From Sphingomonas sp. (GTDB lineage: Bacteria > Pseudomonadota > Alphaproteobacteria > Sphingomonadales > Sphingomonadaceae), in the NCBI RefSeq assembly GCF_013816785.1, contig NZ_JACDDV010000018.1, positions 1 to 37,202 of the forward strand: a DNA stretch of 37,202 nt, written 5' to 3'. The translations under genes and the position numbers were made by a program. How positions within the stretch are numbered: position 1 is the first letter of the stretch; the number at the start of each line of letters is the position of its first letter. A model generated the notes under the pieces. That model had not been told where the DNA came from, ran no database searches, and worked only from the letters and a program-made list of their open reading frames with translations. Positions 8,506-16,708 of this stretch are shown piece by piece.

Positions 8506-9102
8506 ATGCAGCCGAACCCCCGCAAGACCAAGAGCGTTCGCCATCTGGGCACCGTCGACGTCGCGCGGCTTCGCGAGGCCGTGATCGCGATTCCCGACGC
8601 CATTTGGGACATGGAAGACGCCACCAAGCCCAATCGGTTTGGAGCGCTCGATGCGACGCGCCACATCATCTTCCGTTTTGTCTCGAGCTTCAACGACTGG
8701 CGGACCTCCGACGACAAGCCGTTATGGGCGGAATGGCGATCGATGCTTGAGCCGGTATTGGCGGCCGCAACCGCACCTTATGGCTACGTCCAGGGCGCCT
8801 TTCCTCGAATCATGCTGGCGAAGATGCGGCCGGGCGGTGTCATCCATCCGCACCGCGATGCCAATCCGGCTGCCAAATGGCCGCACAAGATCCACGTGCC
8901 GATCCAGACCAATGACGACGTAACCTTCTTCGTCGACGGAACCGGCTATAAATTTGCGGTCGGCGAAGCGATCGAAGTGAACAATATGGGCGTTCACGCG
9001 GTCCAGAACCTCGGCAGCACGGATCGAATTCATCTGATTTTTGAATATTACGACCTCGACCAGCCCGAACCCGACTGGCTTTCAGCAGCGGGCGCGGCCT
9101 GA
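8506..9102 (+). CDS. Second aspartyl/asparaginyl beta-hydroxylase family protein
   Basis: 198-residue Fe(II)/2-oxoglutarate dioxygenase of the same family as the product of 6888-7829, but only the catalytic domain. The metal ligands are HRD in VIHPHRDANP and His in NNMGVHAVQNLGS. The C-terminal TDRIHLIFEYYD supplies the expected 2-oxoglutarate-binding Arg. IHVPIQTNDDVTFFV and FAVGEAIEVNN correspond to the core strands. The start follows a purine-rich AAGG a few bases upstream. The two hydroxylases differ clearly in sequence, so this is not a recent tandem duplication. Confidence 0.85.
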   Translation: MQPNPRKTKSVRHLGTVDVARLREAVIAIPDAIWDMEDATKPNRFGALDATRHIIFRFVSSFNDWRTSDDKPLWAEWRSMLEPVLAAATAPYGYVQGAFPRIMLAKMRPGGVIHPHRDANPAAKWPHKIHVPIQTNDDVTFFVDGTGYKFAVGEAIEVNNMGVHAVQNLGSTDRIHLIFEYYDLDQPEPDWLSAAGAA

Positions 9103-9123
9103 TCGCGGCCAAAAGCCGTACAG

Positions 9124-9627
9124 TCACTGATAATCGACAGTAATCTCCACGTTCCCGCTGTACAGCCCATCGGCGGTGGTCGGGGTGAGAGCGATCGAAC
9201 CGCCGACGTTGAAATCGTCGCCTTTGCTGCCGGAGTTGGCGAGGGTGAGCGTCGTCGGTGCGTTAGGGGTGAAAGCGACGCTATTGCCCGTGGCGTTGGT
9301 CAGGCTGGAGGGCGCGGTCACGATACGCACCGGCGTGTTGTTGGTGCCGGTCAGGCTGAAGATCGCCGGCAGCGATGCTCCCGAGCAGGTCAGGCCAACG
9401 CCGCACGTCTTGACGCCGGCCTGGCTGATGGAAACGCTGGTCGGCGCGGTGACGCGAGTCAGGATGATTAGGCCGAAATCCAAATTTTGCTTGGCGGTCA
9501 GGACCAACGGCTTCACGGTCTTGACCGACGCGGTCACATTGACGCTCGCCGCGGTGGCACGCGCGCCCGGTATCGCCGCGAACAGAGCGCTCGCCAGCCA
9601 GATCCCGGTCTTGCGTGGAAAAGCCAT
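9124..9627 (-). CDS. Exported DUF4402 domain protein
   Basis: 167 residues with a clear Sec signal peptide (basic start, hydrophobic core, cleavage near ARATAAS). The mature part is beta-rich with the DUF4402 layout: LVLTAKQNLDFGLIIL, a central SGASLPAIFSLTG, a TLTLANSGSKGDDFNVGG segment and a terminal DGLYSGNVEITVDYQ. DUF4402 proteins are common in proteobacteria and resemble secreted pilin-like or surface beta-sandwich subunits; the exact function is unknown. A Cys pair (KTCGVGLTCSG) may form a disulfide. The gene ends tail to tail with the second hydroxylase, 21 bp away, and appears to be monocistronic. Confidence 0.8.
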   Translation of the reverse strand: MAFPRKTGIWLASALFAAIPGARATAASVNVTASVKTVKPLVLTAKQNLDFGLIILTRVTAPTSVSISQAGVKTCGVGLTCSGASLPAIFSLTGTNNTPVRIVTAPSSLTNATGNSVAFTPNAPTTLTLANSGSKGDDFNVGGSIALTPTTADGLYSGNVEITVDYQ

Positions 9628-9757
9628 TTGAATTGCAAAAACCCCGGCCGATTACCCCAAATGGAATAGCCTCGCGCGGTTACGAAGCCGTTAACCAAGG
9701 CTCGGCAGTGCCAAAGCCGACTTGATCCGGCATGCCCCTTGGCCTTTAGGAAGAAAG

Positions 9758-10537
9758 ATGACGTACGAAATGATCCAGCTTGCCCGCGCCGACGGCATCG
9801 CCCGCATTACTCTCAACCGGCCCGAGCGGCTCAACAGCTTTACCAAAGCGATGCATGCCGAGCTTCGCGACGCGCTCGACAACCTCGGCAAGGCTCGTGT
9901 CGTCATCCTCACCGGCGCCGGACGTGGCTTTTGCGCGGGGCAGGATTTGAACGACCGTGCGGTTGCGGGCGAGGAGCCGGTCGATCTGGGCGAAACGGTC
10001 GAGGCGAGCTGGAATCCGCTGGTCCGCACGCTGGCCGCTCTGCCGCAGCCGGTCGTCGCCCGCGTCAATGGAGTCGCCGCCGGCGCCGGCGCCAATATCG
10101 CGTTCGCCTGCGACCTGGTTGTCGCCGCCAAGTCGGCCAAGTTCATCCAGAGCTTCTCCGCGCTCGGCCTGATCCCCGACAGCGGCGGAAGCTGGCACCT
10201 CCCCCGCCTCGTTGGGCAGGCCCGCGCGCTAGGCCTCGCGCTGACCGGTGAGGCGCTGCCCGCCGCGAAAGCCGCCGACTGGGGCCTCATCTGGAAATGC
10301 GTCGAAGACGACGCGCTTGACGCCGAGGTCGATGCGCTCGCCGCGAAACTTGCCAGCCTCCCCCCACTCGGCCTTGCCGCGATTAAGGCGATCATCCGCA
10401 CCACCGGATCGCGCACCCTTGACCAGGAACTCGACCTCCAGCGCGACGAAATGCGCCGCCTCGGCTTCACCGCCGACTATCGCGAAGGCGTAACGGCGTT
10501 TCTCGAAAAGCGCCCGGCAAAGTTCGAGGGACGTTGA
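9758..10537 (+). CDS. paaG: 2-(1,2-epoxy-1,2-dihydrophenyl)acetyl-CoA isomerase PaaG
   Basis: 259-residue crotonase-fold enzyme that turns the ring epoxide made by PaaABCE into oxepin-CoA. Features are LNRPERLNSFTKAMHAEL at the N-terminus, the oxyanion-hole segment GAGRGFCAGQDLNDR, VARVNGVAAGAGANIAFACD, and the acidic catalytic segment LIPDSGGSWHLPRLVG. ATG 9758 is preceded by AGGAAG at good spacing; an ATG 36 bp upstream lacks this. It heads the plus-strand paa run toward paaZ. Confidence 0.9.
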   Translation: MTYEMIQLARADGIARITLNRPERLNSFTKAMHAELRDALDNLGKARVVILTGAGRGFCAGQDLNDRAVAGEEPVDLGETVEASWNPLVRTLAALPQPVVARVNGVAAGAGANIAFACDLVVAAKSAKFIQSFSALGLIPDSGGSWHLPRLVGQARALGLALTGEALPAAKAADWGLIWKCVEDDALDAEVDALAAKLASLPPLGLAAIKAIIRTTGSRTLDQELDLQRDEMRRLGFTADYREGVTAFLEKRPAKFEGR

Positions 10538-10569
10538 ACGCGCGGAACGATCCTGCCGCCGCTTCAGTT

Positions 10570-10641
10570 AACGGTCGTCCCGACGCCAACGGCGGTCCCT
10601 TGACCAATCACCCAGGCGATTGAATGACGGTCGTTCCCGAC
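10570..10641. promoter_or_regulatory. Two copies of an ACGGTCGT-type imperfect palindrome between paaG and the VOC gene
   Basis: AACGGTCGTCCCGAC at 10570-10584 and GACGGTCGTTCCCGAC at 10626-10641 share a core and lie 56 bp apart, upstream of the VOC-paaZ run. Each half resembles the AACG-NN-CGTT style of palindrome bound by TetR-type regulators. That these are operators for a PaaR-like repressor is inference only. I did not find the same core upstream of paaA. Confidence 0.3.
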
Positions 10642-10660
10642 AGTCCGAATGGAGAAAGGC

Positions 10661-11083
10661 GTGATATCCTACGCAACGATCGGCACCAACAATCTGCCGC
10701 GGGCGCTCGCCTTCTATGACGCCCTGTTGGCAACGCTCGGCGCCAGGCGTCTTCTGGAGCCGCCCGATCACGCCGGCTTCACCATGTACGGAGTGGATCG
10801 GCAAAGCCCGTCGCTCGTGATTACCGGGCCTTACGACGGACAGCCGGCGACCGTCGGCAACGGCAGCATGATCGCCATGGCCATGCCGAGCCGAGGCGCG
10901 GTCGATCGATTCCATGCGCAGGCGCTCGCGCTTGGAGCGGCCGACGACGGCGCGCCCGGCCTTAGAAGCGATGAGGGCGAGCGAGCCTTTTATGGGGCCT
11001 ACTTTCGCGACCTCGATGGCCACAAATTCTGCGTGATGCGTATTGGCCCGGCAGACCGAAGCGGCGAAGGACAGAATCGATGA
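10661..11083 (+). CDS. VOC (glyoxalase/dioxygenase superfamily) protein
   Basis: 140-residue single VOC-fold protein: VISYATIGTNNLPRALAFYDALLATLGARR opens the first beta-alpha-beta module, and YGAYFRDLDGHKFCVMR closes the second, with the usual metal-ligand Glu position replaced or unclear. GTG 10661 is preferred because GGAGAAAGG lies just upstream and typical family members start at this motif. An ATG at 10649 is in frame and adds four residues. The stop overlaps the paaZ start as ATGA, so the two are translationally coupled. A role in handling a paa intermediate or toxic aldehyde is inference. Confidence 0.8.
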   Translation: MISYATIGTNNLPRALAFYDALLATLGARRLLEPPDHAGFTMYGVDRQSPSLVITGPYDGQPATVGNGSMIAMAMPSRGAVDRFHAQALALGAADDGAPGLRSDEGERAFYGAYFRDLDGHKFCVMRIGPADRSGEGQNR

Positions 11084-13101
11084 AGACCGCCCAACTCCTC
11101 AATTACTCCCATGACACGTGGATTCCCGGCTCCGGGCAGCTCGCGGAAATTGCCTCGGCGATCGACGGCAGCCTGGTCGCCACCACGGGCTCGGGCGGAC
11201 TCGATTTCAAGGGTATGCTCGATCACGCCCGCACCGTCGGCGGCCCCGCCCTGCGCAAGCTGACATTCCATGAGCGTGCACGGATCATCAAAGGCCTCGG
11301 CCTTGCCATCCTCGATCGCAAGGAAGAGCTGTACGAGCTCAACTACCTCACCGGTGCGACCCGCAAGGACGGATGGATCGACATCGAAGGCGGCGCGGGG
11401 ACATTGCTCAGCTTTTCGTCGAAGGGCCGCCGCGAGCTGCCAGACGCGCACGTGCTACTCGACGGTGCGCTCGAACCGCTATCGAAGAACGGCACCTTCC
11501 AGGGGCAGCATATCTATACGTCGATGCACGGCGCGGCGGTCCACATCAACGCGTTCAACTTCCCGGTGTGGGGAATGCTCGAAAAGCTCGCCCCGACACT
11601 GCTCGCCGGCATGCCCGCGATCGTCAAACCTGCCTCGTCGACCGCCTATCTCTGTGAAGCCGCTGTCCGGGTGATGATCGACAGCGGATTACTGCCCGAA
11701 GGCGCGGTGCAGCTGATTGTCGGCGGGGTCGGCGATCTGTTCGACCATCTCGGCGGTCAGGACGTCGTCAGTTTCACAGGTTCGGCGGCGACGGCGCTAA
11801 AGCTCAAGTCACACCCCGTCGTGCAGCGTGAAAGCGTCAGGTTCGTCGCCGAGCAGGACAGCCTCAACGCCTCGATCCTCGGCCCGGAGGCCGGCCCGGG
11901 CACTCCGGAATTCGACCTATTCGTCAAAGAGGTGGTCAACGAGATGACGGTCAAGGCGGGGCAGAAATGCACCGCGATCCGCCGCGCCATGGCCCCGGCG
12001 AAGCACCTCGACGCGCTCGAAGCCGCGATCCGCGAGCGCTTGGGGAAAACCACGGTCGGCGACCCCCGCGACCAGGAATCGCGAATGGGCTCGCTCGTTT
12101 CCTGCGCCCAGCGGGACGACGTCCGCGCCCAAGTGCAGAAGCTCATCGCTGCCGGGGCACGGATTGTCGCCGGTGACCCCGCCGCGTCGCCCGGACCCGA
12201 CGGCGGAGCCTTCATGGACCCGATCCTGCTCCGCGCCGACGATCCCTGGACGGCGAGCGCGGTTCATGATGTCGAGGCGTTCGGCCCGGTGTCGACGATC
12301 ATGCCCTACCGTGACAGCGCCGACGCCATCGCACTCGCCAATCGCGGCATGGGCAGTCTCGCCTTGTCGCTATTCACTCACTCGCCCGACGCCGCCCGCG
12401 AGTTTATCCAGGGCGCCGCCTCCTTCCACGGCCGGATGCTGGTCATCAACCGCGACAATGCCGCGGAAAGCACTGGGCATGGCTCGCCCCTCCCGGTGCT
12501 GGTCCACGGCGGCCCTGGCCGCGCCGGCGGGTCGGAGGAAATGGGTGGCATCCGCGGTGTGAAGCATTACATGCAACGGACCGCGATCCAGTCGACGCCA
12601 GCTATGCTGGCCGCGATCAGCGAGCAATATATCCCCGGCGCGCCCAAGCATTTCGTCGAAGGCCACCCGTTCACGAAGCGCATGGGCGAGCTTCGCATCG
12701 GTGACACGCTCAAGACCACCAGCCGCACCGTGACCATTGCCGATATCGAGCATTTCGCCGAGTTCACCGGCGACAAATTCTACGCTCATATGGACGAGGA
12801 AGCGGCCAAAGCCTCGCCGATCTTTGAAGGGCGCGTGGCCCACGGCTATCTGATCCTCAGCTTCGCCGCTGGTCTGTTCGTGTGGCCCGATCCCGGCCCC
12901 GTCCTCGCCAACACCGGGCTTGAGAATCTGCGCTTCCTGACCCCGCTCTATCCAGGCGATTCGATGCGGGTCGAACTCACTGTCCGTTCGAAATCCCTCA
13001 AGAGCGAGGACAGCGGCGTGGTCCGCTGGGCGGTCGAAGTCTTCAACCAGAAGGACGAGCTGGTCGCGACCTACGACCTGTTGACGGAGAATTTGCCGTG
13101 A
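11080..13101 (+). CDS. paaZ: Bifunctional oxepin-CoA hydrolase / 3-oxo-5,6-dehydrosuberyl-CoA semialdehyde dehydrogenase PaaZ
   Basis: 673-residue fusion. Residues 1 to about 520 are an aldehyde dehydrogenase with general-base Glu258 (FVAEQDSLN) and nucleophile Cys297 ([11 protein letters not shown]). Residues from about 535 form a MaoC-like hydratase with [15 protein letters not shown] and [13 protein letters not shown], which hydrolyses the oxepin ring. The order and length match full PaaZ, so both ring opening and oxidation of the resulting semialdehyde should occur. It is coupled upstream to the VOC gene (ATGA) and downstream to the next gene (GTGA). Confidence 0.95.
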   Translation: MKTAQLLNYSHDTWIPGSGQLAEIASAIDGSLVATTGSGGLDFKGMLDHARTVGGPALRKLTFHERARIIKGLGLAILDRKEELYELNYLTGATRKDGWIDIEGGAGTLLSFSSKGRRELPDAHVLLDGALEPLSKNGTFQGQHIYTSMHGAAVHINAFNFPVWGMLEKLAPTLLAGMPAIVKPASSTAYLCEAAVRVMIDSGLLPEGAVQLIVGGVGDLFDHLGGQDVVSFTGSAATALKLKSHPVVQRESVRFVAEQDSLNASILGPEAGPGTPEFDLFVKEVVNEMTVKAGQKCTAIRRAMAPAKHLDALEAAIRERLGKTTVGDPRDQESRMGSLVSCAQRDDVRAQVQKLIAAGARIVAGDPAASPGPDGGAFMDPILLRADDPWTASAVHDVEAFGPVSTIMPYRDSADAIALANRGMGSLALSLFTHSPDAAREFIQGAASFHGRMLVINRDNAAESTGHGSPLPVLVHGGPGRAGGSEEMGGIRGVKHYMQRTAIQSTPAMLAAISEQYIPGAPKHFVEGHPFTKRMGELRIGDTLKTTSRTVTIADIEHFAEFTGDKFYAHMDEEAAKASPIFEGRVAHGYLILSFAAGLFVWPDPGPVLANTGLENLRFLTPLYPGDSMRVELTVRSKSLKSEDSGVVRWAVEVFNQKDELVATYDLLTENLP

Positions 13102-13541
13102 CGGCAACCGCCTCCATCACTCGGCTTCGCATCCGGCGGCTTCGCTTTCTCCCCGGATTTCTGTTCGACACGCTGCGCAGTCAGCGTCAGTTGCGGCGCA
13201 GCGAGGGCTTCGTCAGCGGCTACACCGCCTTGGGTCCGAAATTCACCTTCTGGACCGTGACGGTCTGGCGAGACCGCGACGCGATGCTCGCCTTCCGCCG
13301 GTCCGGCGCTCATCTCAAGGCCATGCCGAAGCTGCTCGATTGGTGTGACGAGGCATCGGTTGTGACCCTTGCCGAAGCCAGTGAAACCGCGCCCGATACG
13401 ATTGACGCCGCTCGGTTCCTGCAAGAGGGCGGGCGGATCTCGAAAGTGCGCAACCCATCGCCCGCCCAAGCGCGCGGCGAGCTGTGGCCGGACAATATTC
13501 TGCCGCGACGCGGCTCGGTGATCCTGCCGATCCGAACCTGA
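13098..13541 (+). CDS. Small DUF3291-like / monooxygenase-fold protein coupled to paaZ
   Basis: 147-residue protein starting at GTG 13098, overlapping the paaZ stop as GTGA. Its middle, FTFWTVTVWRDRDAMLAFRRSGAH followed by MPKLLDWCDEAS, resembles the strand-helix unit of dimeric alpha/beta-barrel proteins and the LSVWTDSDALFAYVYRSGH stretch of the DUF3291 gene at 4985-5491. The C-terminal third is polar and unrecognised. The function is unknown. The coupling suggests a role with paa intermediates. The family assignment is only by visible similarity. Confidence 0.75.
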   Translation: MTATASITRLRIRRLRFLPGFLFDTLRSQRQLRRSEGFVSGYTALGPKFTFWTVTVWRDRDAMLAFRRSGAHLKAMPKLLDWCDEASVVTLAEASETAPDTIDAARFLQEGGRISKVRNPSPAQARGELWPDNILPRRGSVILPIRT

Positions 13542-13650
13542 GTGCCGCTGGAAAACTCGCTAAAACGTCCCATACGCATCGCTTCCCGGAACGGCGCTCG
13601 CCGCCCGTTCGTTCTCTCCGCGAATCTTTTGATTCGTTAGGGAGAGAAAA

Positions 13651-14085
13651 ATGGCGACCGTTCGCGACTTGATGACCAGCGATGTTGAAACCATCGGCCC
13701 CGACCAGACCGCGCGAGAAGCGGCCGCTTTCATGCTCTCGGCCGATACCGGATCGATCCCGGTGTGCGAGAATGACAAGGTCATCGGCATGATCACCGAC
13801 CGCGATATTGCGGTGCGCGGTGTCGCCGAAGGAAGGAGTCCCGACTGCAGAGTTCGCGACTTGATGAGCAGTGACGTGATTTGTGCCCGCGACACCGATG
13901 ACGCCCAGAGCGTCGCGCAACGGATGAGCGATGCCCAGGTCCGCCGCTTGCCCGTTCTCGATCAGGGCAACCGCATTGTCGGGATGATCAGCCTTGGCGA
14001 TCTTAGCCGCGAGGGAAAGCAGGAAGCCGCGTCGCAGGCGCTCGAAGGCGTCTCGGCTTCAGGCGGCCAGCACCAGCAAGCCTAG
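13651..14085 (+). CDS. CBS domain pair protein
   Basis: 144 residues made of two CBS domains. The first spans roughly residues 1-60 (VRDLMTSDVETIGPDQTAREAAAFML, then GSIPVCENDKVIGMITDRDI). The second spans roughly 70-130 (VRDLMSSDVICARDTDDAQSVAQRM, then VRRLPVLDQGNRIVGMISLGDL). Such stand-alone pairs bind adenosine nucleotides and act as energy or stress sensors; the partner is unknown. AGGGAGAG precedes the ATG at normal spacing. It ends tail to tail with the ATP synthase b gene, with only 3 bp between stops. Confidence 0.9.
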   Translation: MATVRDLMTSDVETIGPDQTAREAAAFMLSADTGSIPVCENDKVIGMITDRDIAVRGVAEGRSPDCRVRDLMSSDVICARDTDDAQSVAQRMSDAQVRRLPVLDQGNRIVGMISLGDLSREGKQEAASQALEGVSASGGQHQQA

Positions 14086-14088
14086 CGG

Positions 14089-14640
14089 CTAAAGGCCCGC
14101 GATGGCCTTGTCGGTCAGCGGCTTGTCGTTCTCGGCGTCGTTGCGCGCAGCGATCAAGCTCGCCGCCGCCGCGGTCGCGGCCCTGGCGGCGGTAGCCCGC
14201 AATTCGTCGATCGCGGCGCGTTCCTCCGCGGCGATCTTGTCCTCGGCCATCTTACCGCGCCGCTCGACCAGCGCCTCGGCATCCTGCTTGGCCTTGGCGA
14301 CGATCGTCTCGGCATCCTTTTTGGCGCGCTCGACCATCGCTTTGGCTTCCTCGCCCGCGACATCGGCCTTGGCCTGATATTCGGCTTTCAGCGCCTCGGC
14401 TTCCTCACGCAGCGCCTTGGCTTCGTCGAGCTGCTCGCGGATGCCGGCAATCTTGGAGTCGAGCGCCTTGCCGATCGCGTTCGGCACTTTTTTCCAGGTC
14501 ATCAGCGCCAACACCGCGACCATCGCCAGCGCGACCCACCCGGTCGGGTCGAAGCCCAACGCGGTCGGGTCGACATGCTCAACGGCGCCATGGCCCCCGG
14601 CCGCAACCGCAGCGGACGTCAGCGTGAATAGCTCAACCAT
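14089..14640 (-). CDS. atpF: F0F1 ATP synthase subunit b
   Basis: 183 residues: a short periplasmic-side N-terminus, one membrane helix (WVALAMVAVLALMTW), then a long charged Ala/Glu/Lys coiled coil that forms the peripheral stalk. The start overlaps the upstream b' stop by 8 bp. It is the last gene of the F0 operon in the order atpI, atpB, atpE, b', b, which is usual for Alphaproteobacteria; the F1 genes lie elsewhere. Confidence 0.92.
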   Translation of the reverse strand: MVELFTLTSAAVAAGGHGAVEHVDPTALGFDPTGWVALAMVAVLALMTWKKVPNAIGKALDSKIAGIREQLDEAKALREEAEALKAEYQAKADVAGEEAKAMVERAKKDAETIVAKAKQDAEALVERRGKMAEDKIAAEERAAIDELRATAARAATAAAASLIAARNDAENDKPLTDKAIAGL

Positions 14641-15127
14641 CGACCATCACCGCTTTTACCGCCTTGGCGGCGTCCGCCTCGCTGACTGACAGGCCGGCAA
14701 CCTTGTCGGCGATATCCTTCGCGAAGCCGGCTGCCAACGCTTCGATCTCGCCGACCGCCGCCGTGCGGCTTGCCTTGATGCGAGCCTCGGCCTCGGCCGC
14801 CTTGGCCTGGATCGAGGCGTCTGCCTCGGCGACCCTCTGCTCGGTCGCCAGCGCCCCTTCGGACTTGGCCTTGACCGCCAGCTTCATCGCCTCGCCCCGG
14901 CTTTCGTCCATCTTCGCGCGATAGGCTTCCTCGGTCGCATCCGCTTCGGTCCGCGCCCGGTCGGCCGCGGCGATATCCCCGGCGATACGGCTCTCTCGCG
15001 CCTCGACCGTCGACTGGATTTTCGGCAGCATCGCCTTGCCGATCCCGAAATATATCAGGCCGAGCACAAGGAGCAGCCAGAAAAACTGCGAATAGGCGAC
15101 GAGCGCGAGCTGGTTTAGCTGAGGCAT
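14633..15127 (-). CDS. atpG: F0F1 ATP synthase subunit b'
   Basis: 164 residues. MPQLNQLALVAYSQFFWLLL, then LGLIYFGIGKAMLPKIQSTVEAR, is the typical b' N-terminal membrane helix, followed by an Ala/Glu-rich coiled coil. Alphaproteobacteria carry divergent b and b' subunits that pair as a heterodimer in the stator. It lies 49 bp downstream of atpE. The symbol atpG (also written atpF2 or atpX) varies between databases. Confidence 0.92.
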   Translation of the reverse strand: MPQLNQLALVAYSQFFWLLLVLGLIYFGIGKAMLPKIQSTVEARESRIAGDIAAADRARTEADATEEAYRAKMDESRGEAMKLAVKAKSEGALATEQRVAEADASIQAKAAEAEARIKASRTAAVGEIEALAAGFAKDIADKVAGLSVSEADAAKAVKAVMVDG

Positions 15128-15176
15128 TCAACTATCCTTCGAGGACAGAGCCGGATGAGCCCGGCTCCATCGACGC

Positions 15177-15404
15177 TTAGACGGCGTAGAGAATGATCAT
15201 CGCCACGGCGAAGGCGATCAGACCCAACAGCTCGGCGGCGGCAAAGCCGATGAACAGCCGGCCCTGCTGGCCATCGGCGGCCGCCGGGTTGCGCAGCGCG
15301 CCCTGGAGGAAGGAACCGAAGACGTTGCCGACGCCGGCTGCGGCAGCGCCGACGCCGATCGCGGCGAGGCCTGCACCGATAACTTTTGCTGAAGCGAGAT
15401 CCAT
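15177..15404 (-). CDS. atpE: F0F1 ATP synthase subunit c
   Basis: 75-residue proteolipid with two membrane helices joined by the polar loop LRNPAAADGQQGRL. The proton-carrying carboxylate is Glu58 in GFAAAELLGLIAFAV. The first helix is rich in Gly/Ala, as needed for ring packing. No Na+-binding signature is obvious, so H+ coupling is expected. Confidence 0.96.
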   Translation of the reverse strand: MDLASAKVIGAGLAAIGVGAAAAGVGNVFGSFLQGALRNPAAADGQQGRLFIGFAAAELLGLIAFAVAMIILYAV

Positions 15405-15436
15405 GATGTGTACTCCTTGGGTGAAAACGAGTTACT

Positions 15437-16216
15437 CTAGTGAAGATTGACTGCGTCGTTGATGTAGAGCGACGTCAGCAACGCGAAGACATAGGCCTGG
15501 ATCGCGCTCACCAGCAGCTCCAATGCGCTCACCCCGGCTATGAACAGGAACGACAGCGCGCTGATCCCAAGCGAGGTCGGGGTCCCGGTCTGGATGCCCT
15601 GGATGATGAAATAGGCGAACACCTTGATCAGAATGTGTCCCGCAATCATTGCAACGAACAGCCGCAGCGCCAGGCTGAACGGCCGCACCATGAAGCTCAG
15701 CAGCTCGACCAGGAAGATGAAGGGAATCATCACCAGCGGCGTGCCACGGGGCACGAACAGTGAGAAGAAATGGAATTTGTGGCGCCAGAAGCCGACGATC
15801 AGCACGATCGAGAAGCTGATGATCGCCATCAGCCCGGTCACCGTGAACTGGCTGGTGACGGTGAACGGATGGACACCCGGAATTACCCCGAACGGCATCA
15901 TACCCATCAGGTTGGCGAACAGGATGAAGATGAAGACCGTAAACACCCAGGGCACATATTTCCGCCCCTCCGGCCCTACATTGGTGTCGAGCATTGAGGT
16001 AATGAAACCAGTCACCCCTTCGACCGCGACCTGCCAGCGGCCGGGGATCAGCTCGCGCTTCATCCCGCCGATCATGAACAGCCACACCGCGCCGAGCACG
16101 ATCAGCATCCACAACGCGCTGTTGGTGAAGACGAACGGGTTGCCAGGTTCCAGATGCCCGAACAGCGGGTCGATCTGAAACTGGTACATCGGGTCGATCT
16201 TGGTTTCGGCCGCCAC
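15437..16216 (-). CDS. atpB: F0F1 ATP synthase subunit a
   Basis: 259-residue membrane subunit with the essential Arg in SLALRLFVAMIAGH and the C-terminal SALELLVSAIQAYVFALL helix. The start chosen is GTG 16216 (VAAETKIDPMYQFQID), which lies just after the atpI stop with a purine-rich GGGAAATAAGA before it. An open frame continues upstream for about 118 codons, but it overlaps atpI in another frame and has no homology. ATG 16189 is a second possible start nine codons inside. Confidence 0.93.
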   Translation of the reverse strand: MAAETKIDPMYQFQIDPLFGHLEPGNPFVFTNSALWMLIVLGAVWLFMIGGMKRELIPGRWQVAVEGVTGFITSMLDTNVGPEGRKYVPWVFTVFIFILFANLMGMMPFGVIPGVHPFTVTSQFTVTGLMAIISFSIVLIVGFWRHKFHFFSLFVPRGTPLVMIPFIFLVELLSFMVRPFSLALRLFVAMIAGHILIKVFAYFIIQGIQTGTPTSLGISALSFLFIAGVSALELLVSAIQAYVFALLTSLYINDAVNLH

Positions 16217-16218
16217 TC

Positions 16219-16560
16219 TTATTTCCCACTGCCCTCGCCGGGGCGCTGATTCGCTGCGCGCATGACGCTTCTGACGGCAAGGCCGAACCCCAGGAACAGC
16301 ATCGCCAGCATCACCCAAGGCGTCGTCCCGGCCCACCGGTCGAGCAGCCAGCCAATAAGGCCGGCGCCGAACGGCAGCCCGATAAGGTCGGACAGGATGC
16401 GCATGCCGACCGATCGGATCAGCCGTTGCGACTCTTCGGACGGCTTGGTGCCGGCCCGAAGGGCTTCCTCGCGCTTGGCCCGGTCGAGCCGCTGGTCGAG
16501 CGACGTCAGGCGGGCATCCTGCGGGGAATGTGCATCCTGTTCGTTCTCGTCCACAGCCAT
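16219..16560 (-). CDS. atpI: AtpI/AtpZ family ATP synthase assembly protein
   Basis: 113 residues: a charged N-terminal half (SLDQRLDRAKREEALRAG), then two membrane helices (LIGLPFGAGLIGWLLDRW and WVMLAMLFLGFGLAVRSVM). This matches the small AtpI-type protein that opens F0 operons and helps c-ring assembly or Mg2+ uptake. AGGAGTGAAGG precedes the ATG. The stop is 2 bp before the atpB GTG. Confidence 0.88.
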   Translation of the reverse strand: MAVDENEQDAHSPQDARLTSLDQRLDRAKREEALRAGTKPSEESQRLIRSVGMRILSDLIGLPFGAGLIGWLLDRWAGTTPWVMLAMLFLGFGLAVRSVMRAANQRPGEGSGK

Positions 16561-16655
16561 GACCCTTCACTCCTCATGTGCGCGGCGACGCTTGTGAAGC
16601 GCGCTCGCGAAAGGCAAGGAACATGGCGGCGTCAGAGCCCGCCAAGGCGCCGCCC

Positions 16656-16683
16656 CTTTATGAAGCGCGCCGCATTTAGTCAA
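16656..16683 (-). promoter_or_regulatory. Candidate promoter of the F0 ATP synthase operon
   Basis: On the minus strand TTGACT (16683-16678) is followed by CATAAAG, giving 15-16 bp between the two elements, about 100 bp upstream of atpI. The -35 is good; the -10 and the spacing are weak. It is the only plausible sigma-70-like pair I see in the gap between ydbL and atpI. Confidence 0.3.
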
Positions 16684-16708
16684 CCGGTTGGAGGCCCTCG
16701 AAGCCCGC

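Noticed and set aside
16217-16570. Upstream start of atpB inside atpI
   Set aside because: The added residues are Arg/Pro/Ala-rich shadow of atpI and unlike any subunit a.
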